DNA of 10,642 nucleotides from an uncultured Acetatifactor sp. (GTDB taxonomy: Bacteria; Bacillota; Clostridia; Lachnospirales; Lachnospiraceae). The stretch covers positions 7,244-17,885 of the forward strand of contig CAJTKW010000076.1 of the NCBI GenBank assembly GCA_910577035.1, given 5' to 3'. The notes beneath the pieces are model-generated. The model was not told the DNA's origin, did not search any database, and saw only the letters and a list, made by a program, of their open reading frames with translations. The position numbers and the translations under genes were made by a program. Positions 1 through 5,398 of this stretch are shown here, piece by piece. Positions within the stretch are counted from its first letter, which is position 1; the number at the start of each line of letters is the position of its first letter.

Positions 1-833
1 AGATGATTACCGTGCCCATGACGCCCCAGGGGCCGGATATGGACATGGTAGAAAAGCTGGTGGCGGAAGACGGAAGTATCAAGGGTATCTGGTGTGTACC
101 TAAGTATTCCAATCCCCAGGGGTATACGTACTCCGATGAGACGGTGAGAAGATTTGCAAATCTGAAGCCGGCAGCAAAGGATTTCCGCATTTTCTGGGAT
201 AATGCTTATGCAGTCCACCATCTCTACGACGAGGAGGAGCGGCAGGATAAGATTCTTGAGATTCTGGGCGAATGCGAAAAGGCGGGTAATCCCGATATGG
301 TATATGAATTTGCCTCCACCTCAAAGATCAGCTTTTCCGGTTCGGGGGTAGCCGCCATTGCCTCTTCCAAGGGGAACCTGGAATGTATTAAGAAGTCCCT
401 GACCATTCAGACCATTGGCTATGACAAGATAAATCAGCTTCGTCACGCCCGTTATTTTAAAAATATTGACGGAATCAGGGAACATATGAGAAAGCATGCG
501 GCATTGATGCGTCCTAAGTTCGAAGCCGTGGAAGAGACTCTTGAGAGAGAGCTGGGGGGCCTGGAAATAGGTACCTGGACAAAACCTAACGGCGGTTATT
601 TTATTTCCTTTGACGCCATGGAAGGCTGCGCAAAGGCAATTGTCGCAAAATGTAAGGAGGCAGGTGTGACGTTGACCGGTGCCGGAGCTACTTATCCTTA
701 CGGAAAGGATCCGCGGGACAGCAATATCCGTATAGCGCCGTCCTTCCCTACACCGGAGGAGATGGCCATGGCTACGGAGCTGTTTGTACTCTGTGTAAAG
801 CTGGTAAGTGTGGAGAAGCTGCTGCAGGAATAA
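1..833 (+). CDS. PLP-dependent aminotransferase, class I/II fold (5' truncated by window edge)
   Basis: This is the C-terminal part (276 complete codons, in frame from base 3) of a fold-type I aminotransferase that uses pyridoxal phosphate to move an amino group between an amino acid and a 2-oxo acid in the cytoplasm. Visible motifs, counted from base 3, are KYSNPQG (residues 34-40), the Asp that pairs with the pyridine nitrogen in DNAY (D66, Y69), the Schiff-base lysine in STSKISFSGSG (K108), and a C-terminal IRIAPSFP segment whose Arg would bind the substrate carboxylate. The pattern resembles the MocR-like/aspartate aminotransferase subgroup (Pfam Asp_aminotransf), whose members are about 420-430 residues, so roughly a third is missing. 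The ATG at base 3 is internal, because the large N-terminal domain must precede it. The aspartate substrate is an inference from family resemblance and is only moderately likely. Confidence 0.92.
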   Translation, partial: MITVPMTPQGPDMDMVEKLVAEDGSIKGIWCVPKYSNPQGYTYSDETVRRFANLKPAAKDFRIFWDNAYAVHHLYDEEERQDKILEILGECEKAGNPDMVYEFASTSKISFSGSGVAAIASSKGNLECIKKSLTIQTIGYDKINQLRHARYFKNIDGIREHMRKHAALMRPKFEAVEETLERELGGLEIGTWTKPNGGYFISFDAMEGCAKAIVAKCKEAGVTLTGAGATYPYGKDPRDSNIRIAPSFPTPEEMAMATELFVLCVKLVSVEKLLQE

Positions 834-872
834 GGCTGTAATCCGGCGGTGCGGCGGAGAAAGGTGTTTTCT

Positions 873-1406
873 ATGGAAGAATATAAGAGATTAAACAGAG
901 AGCTGGTGGCCAGAGGGGCTATCATTGACTATTATCGGGATACCATGCTGATCCCCAACGGAAATACCGCAAAGTGGGATCTGATCGACCACAAGGGGGC
1001 GGCTGCCGTGGTGGCTGTCAGAGAGGACGGAAAATTGCTGATGGTGCGTCAGTACCGGAATGCCCTGGAGAGGGAGACGCTGGAGATTCCGGCGGGGGGC
1101 CTGAACGGAAGGGAGGAGCCTACGGAGACCGCTGCCCGCAGAGAGCTGGAGGAAGAGACAGGCTACATTTGCGGCAGGCTGGAGCTGATTAACTCTATTT
1201 ACACTACAGTGGCTTTCTGCAATGAGAAAATAGACATTTACCTTGCCAGGGATCTGAAGCCGGGCAGACAGCATCTGGATGAGGATGAGTATCTGAACGT
1301 GGAGGCCTGTGATCTGGAAGAGCTGAAAAAGATGATTTTCGACTGTAAAATTCAGGATTCCAAGACAATCTGCGGAATCCTGACTTATGCCGCACGATTT
1401 GCCTGA
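873..1406 (+). CDS. nudF: NUDIX hydrolase, ADP-ribose pyrophosphatase type
   Basis: This is a cytoplasmic NUDIX hydrolase, probably cleaving ADP-ribose to AMP and ribose 5-phosphate. The Nudix box fits the GX5EX7REUXEEXGU pattern exactly: it starts at the second or third Gly of the PAGGLNG segment, continues through EEPTETAARRELEEETGY, and so keeps all metal-binding glutamates. An N-terminal beta-rich segment with the HKGAAAVVAV and VRQYRNALE stretches precedes it, as in the NudF/YqkG group. I chose the ATG at 873 (177 residues) because AGAAAGG (858-864) lies 8 bases upstream. An in-frame GTG at 849 would add eight residues (MRRRKVFS) but lies upstream of that ribosome binding site. The gene follows the aminotransferase by 39 bases and precedes spoIIM. 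I recall nudF and spoIIM also lying in the same region in Bacillus subtilis. The NUDIX call is firm; the substrate is inferred. Confidence 0.9.
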   Translation: MEEYKRLNRELVARGAIIDYYRDTMLIPNGNTAKWDLIDHKGAAAVVAVREDGKLLMVRQYRNALERETLEIPAGGLNGREEPTETAARRELEEETGYICGRLELINSIYTTVAFCNEKIDIYLARDLKPGRQHLDEDEYLNVEACDLEELKKMIFDCKIQDSKTICGILTYAARFA

Positions 1407-1526
1407 GAGAGCAGCCTGGCGTATGGCACGCTCTGGGAATTGCTGTAGGGAACCAATGTTTTGGACATATGGCACATAAGTGGAAAGCCCGCCGCATAGA
1501 GATGGAGTAACCGGCGAGGGCATGAA

Positions 1527-1532
1527 TATAAT
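1527..1532 (+). promoter_or_regulatory. Possible -10 element upstream of spoIIM
   Basis: TATAAT is present in the 159-base gap between the NUDIX gene and spoIIM, 34 bases before the first possible spoIIM start. I see no convincing -35 hexamer 16-18 bases upstream (GGAGTA region), and no clear sporulation sigma-factor consensus. It may be a weak promoter or chance. Nothing else in this gap is recognisable. Confidence 0.25.
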
Positions 1533-1565
1533 CTGGAATCCTGCAGGGAACGGACAGCCAGCAGA

Positions 1566-2198
1566 GTGCCTTACCGGAGAAAGGTGGGCGCAAAGTTGCA
1601 GATCGCAGGAAAGCATATACCCACCGGGAGCAGAAAGCTGCTTCCGGTGTTCTGCGTCGGAATACTGACCGGTATTCTGGCCATAAGTATAGGGAAGAGT
1701 TCGTTTCTGGAGGATACGGGCCTGTTTGATAAATATATTTTATCAGGGATGAAGCATATGACCGTAGACAGCAATGCGCTTTTTTACTATGTTTTAAGAA
1801 AACGAATGTTATTAATGCTGGCGGCAGCTGTTATGGCCACCACTTACCTGGGGTATGCCGTCTGTGTAGGGGCGGCGGCCTGGGGCGGCATGTCTTTGGG
1901 AACCTATGTGTCTGCCCTTGTCCTGCGTTATGGGCTGAAGGGGCTGGTGCTGGCAGGAACAGGGATGTTTCCGCAGTATTTGCTGTTTATCCCGGCCGTC
2001 CTGCTGATGCTGGGATGGTGTGAGGATCTGTACCGGGGAATTTATTCCAGAAGCTCCGGCACAGAGGCAGTGGGAAGGAGCTTTGTGATCCGGAAGCTGG
2101 GCTGGCTGGGAGTGATTGGTGCAGTAGTTACGGCAGGCTGCTTTCTGGAAAGCTATGTAAATCCGGTGTTGCTGCTGGGGTATCTGAAAATATTCTGA
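1566..2198 (+). CDS. spoIIM: Stage II sporulation protein M
   Basis: This is a polytopic membrane protein of the SpoIIM family (PF01944). In endospore formers SpoIIM acts with SpoIID and SpoIIP to remodel peptidoglycan during engulfment of the forespore. The first hydrophobic segment is near residues 25-41 (LLPVFCVGILTGILAISIG). A short soluble stretch follows, then SNALFYYVLRKR leads into further membrane segments. The family's PQ..LIP-type motif appears as MFPQYLLFIP (from residue 134), and the last helix ends in LESYVNPVLL. At 210 residues it matches the family's usual size. The start is uncertain: GTG 1566 lacks a well-placed ribosome binding site, GTG 1584 is too close to GGAGAAAG, and TTG 1596 has AAGGTGG about 7 bases upstream. 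All three lie before the first membrane segment, so the mature domain is unaffected. The gene converges on the minus-strand acetyltransferase. Confidence 0.87.
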   Translation: MPYRRKVGAKLQIAGKHIPTGSRKLLPVFCVGILTGILAISIGKSSFLEDTGLFDKYILSGMKHMTVDSNALFYYVLRKRMLLMLAAAVMATTYLGYAVCVGAAAWGGMSLGTYVSALVLRYGLKGLVLAGTGMFPQYLLFIPAVLLMLGWCEDLYRGIYSRSSGTEAVGRSFVIRKLGWLGVIGAVVTAGCFLESYVNPVLLLGYLKIF

Positions 2199-2232
2199 TA
2201 TGGTTTTAGATCTCACACGGTATCATGGAAGA
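2199..2232. other. Convergent intergenic gap without clear terminator
   Basis: Only 34 bases separate the stop of spoIIM from the stop of the minus-strand acetyltransferase. The best self-complementarity is a 5-bp GATCT/AGATC pairing with a long loop and no T tract, so no intrinsic terminator can be supported here for either strand. Confidence 0.5.
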
Positions 2233-3096
2233 TCAGTAACCGGTAATTTCCACCGCCGTATAAGTGTGGCTGAAGTGATAGCCCAGTTTACCGGCCAATG
2301 CAGCAGAGCCGGGATTTTGGGCATCCCAGCTGGGGTAAAGGCCTCTGTTCAGACATTCCAGGATCAGCCGGGCGCCGCATATATATGCCAGGCCCTGCCG
2401 CCGGTGGTCTTCCCTGGTATCGATCTCGATTTCGATCCCGTCCCGGTATCTGGAGTAAGAGGAAGCACCGGAGACTATTTCCCCTTCTTTGCGGATCACC
2501 ACGCCAAGCCCCAGACGGCGGTATTCTTCATAGTCGTGAAACTGTGAGACCAGGTCAAGGCTCCATGTCCGGGACCTGCACAGATGATAAAGGGGTTCGT
2601 CGATCAGATCCATGGATAAGCCGGGAGGCAGGGAAGCTGCAGCCGCTTCCAGAGCTTTTCGGTCGAAAGCCTCGGGTTCCTTTTTGAAGGCGTAGCGGGA
2701 AACCACCCGGGCCTTCGGGCCATAGTATTCGACAATGGCATTCTGCCAGTCTTTGTTTTGGCCTACCATAATCATGAAATCCTTTGTACAGCCCTCCGGC
2801 TTAAAGGCGATCAGTTCCCTGCTGACCTGTCCGGCAAAGAAAGTGAAATCTCCCAGAACAGCCATGGCGGATACGGGGGGCTCTGTGCTGCAAAGCGGTT
2901 CCGGAGTGCAGGCAGGCTCTGGACTACAGGCAGGTTCCGGAGCGCAGGGCAGCCCGGAACTGTAGGGCAACTCTGAACTGTAGAGTTTGCCCATAATTCC
3001 CTGCAGGCAGGTGTATATCATGGTTTCCTCCCAGCCGCGGAAAAGGGGAAGAAAACGGGAAGTGTCCGTAATTTCGTATACCATGGCCGGCCTCAT
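2233..3096 (-). CDS. GNAT-family N-acetyltransferase with hexapeptide-repeat insertion
   Basis: This 287-residue protein resembles the clostridial GNAT_acetyltran family (PF12746). It has an N-terminal half with FLPLFRGWEET and CLQGIMG and a C-terminal acetyl-CoA-binding half. The CoA pyrophosphate loop is RRQGLA (residues 232-237), preceded by the EIEIDTRED strand and followed by SWDAQNPGS (256-264) and KLGY, as in other GNATs. The acceptor substrate is unknown. Residues 40-75 form six hexapeptide units of the type (S/T/A)-P-E-P-x-C, inserted between CLQGIMG and the LGDFTFFAG strand where family members have a short linker. The ATG overlaps the TGA of the upstream DAHP synthase (ATGA, 3093-3096), indicating translational coupling. 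An alternative start at Met5 (3084) has GAGG about 7 bases upstream and may be the real one. The gene is probably co-transcribed with aroF. The family call is strong and the function unassigned. Confidence 0.85.
   Translation of the reverse strand: MRPAMVYEITDTSRFLPLFRGWEETMIYTCLQGIMGKLYSSELPYSSGLPCAPEPACSPEPACTPEPLCSTEPPVSAMAVLGDFTFFAGQVSRELIAFKPEGCTKDFMIMVGQNKDWQNAIVEYYGPKARVVSRYAFKKEPEAFDRKALEAAAASLPPGLSMDLIDEPLYHLCRSRTWSLDLVSQFHDYEEYRRLGLGVVIRKEGEIVSGASSYSRYRDGIEIEIDTREDHRRQGLAYICGARLILECLNRGLYPSWDAQNPGSAALAGKLGYHFSHTYTAVEITGY
2872..2984 (-). repeat. 18-bp in-frame tandem repeat encoding six hexapeptides
   Basis: About six degenerate 18-base units lie end to end inside the acetyltransferase gene. 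On the plus strand they start near 2877, 2895, 2913, 2931, 2949 and 2967; a typical unit reads caggttccggagcgcagg. In protein terms the units are SSELPY, SSGLPC, APEPAC, SPEPAC, TPEPLC and STEPPV. The central units are the most alike. Because the unit is a multiple of three, gain or loss of copies would keep the reading frame. Confidence 0.85.
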
Positions 3097-4121
3097 TCAT
3101 ATTCCGCAATATCGTAGATCAGCTTCTCGGACGCTTCCCAGCCCAGGCAGGGATCGGTGATGGACTTTCCGTAAATGCCGCCGCCTACCTTCTGGCAGCC
3201 CTCCTCAATATAGCTTTCTATCATAACACCTTTTACCAGTTTATGAATGTCTGCGTTCAGCTTACGGCTGTGCATGACTTCCTTGACAATTCTGACCTGC
3301 TGCTCATGCTGTTTGCCGGAATTGGAGTGGTTGGCATCGATGATACACGCAGGGTTTTTCAGATCCATTTTGTCATACATCGTAAGCAGCAGGTTCAGAT
3401 CTTCATAGTGATAGTTGGGTATATTGTTGCCGTGCTTGTTGGTGGCTCCCCGCAGCACGGTGTGGGTCAGGTCATTGCCGGTGGTATTGACCTCCCAGCC
3501 CCGGTATATGAAGGAATGGGGATGCTGGGCGGCGTAGACGGAGTTCAACATTACGGACAGGTCCCCGCTGGTGGGATTTTTCATGCCTGCCGCCACGTCG
3601 AACCCGCTGACCGTCAGGCGGTGCTGCTGATCTTCCACGGATCGCGCGCCGATGGCCACATAAGAGAGAATGTCCGACAGGTAGCGCCAGTTTTCGGGGT
3701 AGAGCATTTCGTCCGCGGCAGTCAGTCCCGTTTCCTGGATGGCACGGATGTGCATTTTCCGCATGGCAATCAGTCCGGCGAGAAAGTCAGGCTTTCCCTC
3801 GGGATCCGGCTGGTGTACCATACCCTTGTATCCCTCGCCGGTAGTGCGGGGCTTATTTGTATAAATCCTGGGAATCAGGATCAATTTGTCGCTGACTCTT
3901 TCGTTGATTTTGGCGAGACGGGACACATAGTCGCAGACGGCGGTTTCATTGTCTGCGGAGCAGGGGCCGATGATGACCAGGAATTTATCGCTCCTGCCGG
4001 TGAGGACGTCCCTGATTTCGGCATCCCGTTTTTCCTTTATTTTTGCCAGCTCCCCGGGCAGCGGAAACTGTTCCTTGATTTCGGCGGGGGTGGGCAGTTT
4101 TCTGATAAATTCAAAGCTCAT
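3093..4121 (-). CDS. aroF: 3-deoxy-7-phosphoheptulonate synthase (DAHP synthase), type I-alpha
   Basis: This enzyme condenses phosphoenolpyruvate with erythrose 4-phosphate to DAHP, the entry step of the shikimate pathway. At 342 residues it is typical of the AroF/AroG/AroH class. The conserved metal ligands are visible: Cys54 in GPCS, His265 in DANHSNSGK, Glu302 in MIESYIEEG and Asp323 in SITDPCLGW. The phosphate-binding KPRTT (90-94) and the KNPTSGD and RGATNKHG segments are also present. The start at 4121 is preceded by GGAAAGGAAA in the transcript. The gene has its own sigma-A-like promoter divergent from the deacetylase gene and a leader of only about 30 bases, too short for a T-box or a classical peptide attenuator. 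It overlaps the downstream acetyltransferase by four bases. Which aromatic amino acid feeds back on it cannot be told from sequence, so the paralogue letter in the symbol is nominal. Confidence 0.96.
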   Translation of the reverse strand: MSFEFIRKLPTPAEIKEQFPLPGELAKIKEKRDAEIRDVLTGRSDKFLVIIGPCSADNETAVCDYVSRLAKINERVSDKLILIPRIYTNKPRTTGEGYKGMVHQPDPEGKPDFLAGLIAMRKMHIRAIQETGLTAADEMLYPENWRYLSDILSYVAIGARSVEDQQHRLTVSGFDVAAGMKNPTSGDLSVMLNSVYAAQHPHSFIYRGWEVNTTGNDLTHTVLRGATNKHGNNIPNYHYEDLNLLLTMYDKMDLKNPACIIDANHSNSGKQHEQQVRIVKEVMHSRKLNADIHKLVKGVMIESYIEEGCQKVGGGIYGKSITDPCLGWEASEKLIYDIAEYE

Positions 4122-4138
4122 AAGTATCTTTTTCCTTT

Positions 4139-4153
4139 CCGGCTGTGCGCCGG
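4139..4153 (-). promoter_or_regulatory. Small hairpin at the 5' end of the aroF transcript
   Basis: In the transcript sense, CCGGC and GCCGG pair with a five-base loop (GCACA), immediately before the GGAAAGGA ribosome binding region. The predicted transcription start is at about 4151, so the stem would sit at the extreme 5' end. It could stabilise the mRNA or tune translation. It is too small to be a known riboswitch. Confidence 0.45.
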
Positions 4154-4157
4154 GTTC

Positions 4158-4186
4158 ATTGTAGCATATCCCGAAAAATCCTGCAA
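4158..4186 (-). promoter_or_regulatory. Sigma-A promoter of aroF
   Basis: Reading the minus strand, TTGCAG (-35; plus 4181-4186) is followed by a 17-base spacer and TACAAT (-10; plus 4158-4163), with TG one base upstream forming an extended -10. Transcription would begin near 4151 and give a leader of about 30 bases. Hexamers, spacing and position all agree. Confidence 0.82.
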
Positions 4187-4255
4187 GAGTCTTGAAAAAC
4201 AGGGATAGTTATAAAAATTTTATTTTATGCTTTTCGAAAAAGCGGGAATATGCTA
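4162..4255. repeat. Inverted repeat spanning the divergent promoter region
   Basis: TAGCATATCCCG at 4162-4173 is the inverted counterpart of CGGGAATATGCTA at 4243-4255, differing by a single extra A. Each arm overlaps the extended -10 of one of the two divergent promoters. The 69 bases between the arms are AT-rich (notably 4208-4229) and could serve as an UP element or as a spacer for a looping regulator. The TATGCTA part is expected of extended -10 elements; the shared CGGGA extension is not. Confidence 0.6.
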
Positions 4256-4259
4256 TACT
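4251..4259 (+). promoter_or_regulatory. Extended -10 promoter for the deacetylase-bactofilin cluster
   Basis: TGCTATACT gives an extended -10 with the hexamer TATACT at 4254-4259. The region 17 bases upstream (TTTTCG, 4231-4236) is a poor -35, so the promoter probably relies on the TG extension and on upstream AT-rich DNA. Transcription would start near 4266, which rules out any start codon before that point for the deacetylase. Confidence 0.65.
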
Positions 4260-4293
4260 AATCTCTGAAAGTGAAAACAGAATGGATGGTATT

Positions 4294-5376
4294 ATGGCGG
4301 ACGACAATAATTTTACGGCTGCCGCCAGACGACAGCGTATACAAATGCTGAAAAGGTGCATTATTCTGACAGCGGTGCTGCTTATTCTGCTTCCTGTCGT
4401 GTTGTGTTTTATCCTGCTGGAGCGTGTGCAAAGTATGGACAAGACCCTGAACGAGCTGATCGTACAGGTGGAGACGCTGACAAATATCGTGTCCGGGCAG
4501 GAGGAAAGGCTGGACGAGCTGGCCGGCAGTGCATTGCTGACCGGTACCGGCAGTGCGGTCACGGGAAACGCAGAGCACAGATTGGAAGGGCAGGAGCTTA
4601 CACAGCCCCAGGATAATGGAACCGGCGGGGAGGAGGACGCGCAGTCAGCCGACCCACCGCAGGAGACGGACGGAAGGGAAGAGGAAGCCCGGAGGGAGGA
4701 GTCCGAAGGATCGGAAGAGATCACTGCCGCTCATAAGGTGTACCTGACCTTCGACGATGGCCCCAGCAAGTATACGGAAGATATTCTGGATATTCTCGAT
4801 CAATATGAGGTCAAGGCAACCTTTTTCGTAGTGGGAAAGGAAAGTGACTCTGCCAGGAAGTCCCTGCAGGACATCGTTGACAGAGGGCATACTCTGGGCA
4901 TGCACTCGTACAGCCACAAGTACTCGGAGATCTATCGGTCACCGGAGGATTTTGCGGCGGATTATGAAAAGATCCGGAATTACGTGTACGAGGCTACCGG
5001 CGTGGAAAGTACGGTATACCGTTTTCCGGGAGGAAGCTCCAATTCGGTCAGCCGTGTGGATATGCAGGAGTTTGCCGATTATCTTGATACCCGGGGAGTG
5101 AGGTTCTTTGACTGGAACATTTCTTCGGGGGACGGCGGAAGCAGGCTGCTTTCCACGGATACGCTGGTGGAGAACTGTACTGCGGATATAGAGAGGTTTG
5201 AAACCTCGGTGATCCTGATGCACGATTCCGCTGCCAAATCGACCACGGTGGAGGCGCTGCCTGCTGTTATCGAGAATATTCTGGCTCTGGATGACACGGT
5301 GATTCTGCCGATTACAGAAGATACAGAGCTGGTTCAACATATACAACGCCGGGAAGAAACGGCCGGTGACCAATGA
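4294..5376 (+). CDS. Membrane-anchored polysaccharide (peptidoglycan) deacetylase, NodB domain
   Basis: This is a 360-residue protein with a short basic cytoplasmic tail (1-21), one membrane helix (about 22-42), a probable coiled coil (about 44-77), an acidic low-complexity linker (about 95-142) and an extracytoplasmic NodB domain (about 147-345). Carbohydrate esterase 4 motifs are intact: TFDDGP with base Asp154 and metal ligand Asp155, HSYSH with metal ligands His204 and His208, RFPGG with Arg243, FDWN (272-275), and ILMHD with catalytic His310. It should remove N-acetyl groups from cell-wall glycan; which sugar is not resolvable. The frame is open back to 4192, but the promoter near 4254 excludes that. 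ATG 4282 (adding MDGI) and ATG 4294 both remain possible and both have weak ribosome binding sites. The bactofilin gene follows after 22 bases, probably in the same transcript. Confidence 0.92.
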   Translation: MADDNNFTAAARRQRIQMLKRCIILTAVLLILLPVVLCFILLERVQSMDKTLNELIVQVETLTNIVSGQEERLDELAGSALLTGTGSAVTGNAEHRLEGQELTQPQDNGTGGEEDAQSADPPQETDGREEEARREESEGSEEITAAHKVYLTFDDGPSKYTEDILDILDQYEVKATFFVVGKESDSARKSLQDIVDRGHTLGMHSYSHKYSEIYRSPEDFAADYEKIRNYVYEATGVESTVYRFPGGSSNSVSRVDMQEFADYLDTRGVRFFDWNISSGDGGSRLLSTDTLVENCTADIERFETSVILMHDSAAKSTTVEALPAVIENILALDDTVILPITEDTELVQHIQRREETAGDQ

Positions 5377-5398
5377 ATGAATGGAGGTTTGACTTACA

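Noticed and set aside
1408..1434. A possible terminator after the NUDIX gene (AGAGC...GCTCT with an inner GCC/GGC)
   Set aside because: The stem is short and interrupted by an internal loop, the loop is eight bases, and no T tract follows.
1480..1668. A 62-codon small ORF between the NUDIX gene and spoIIM, considered as a small sporulation peptide such as an MciZ analogue
   Set aside because: It starts with GTG without a ribosome binding site, overlaps the 5' part of spoIIM in another frame, and its composition shows no recognisable motif.
3243..4208. A 321-codon open frame on the plus strand opposite the DAHP synthase gene
   Set aside because: The opposite strand encodes an unmistakable DAHP synthase with all metal ligands. 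The plus-strand translation has no recognisable domain and is an antisense shadow of a GC-biased gene.
4192..4293. An N-terminal extension of the deacetylase starting at ATG 4192
   Set aside because: The extension lies upstream of and across the extended -10 promoter (TATACT at 4254-4259). Its residues resemble translated AT-rich intergenic DNA, and no ribosome binding site precedes it.
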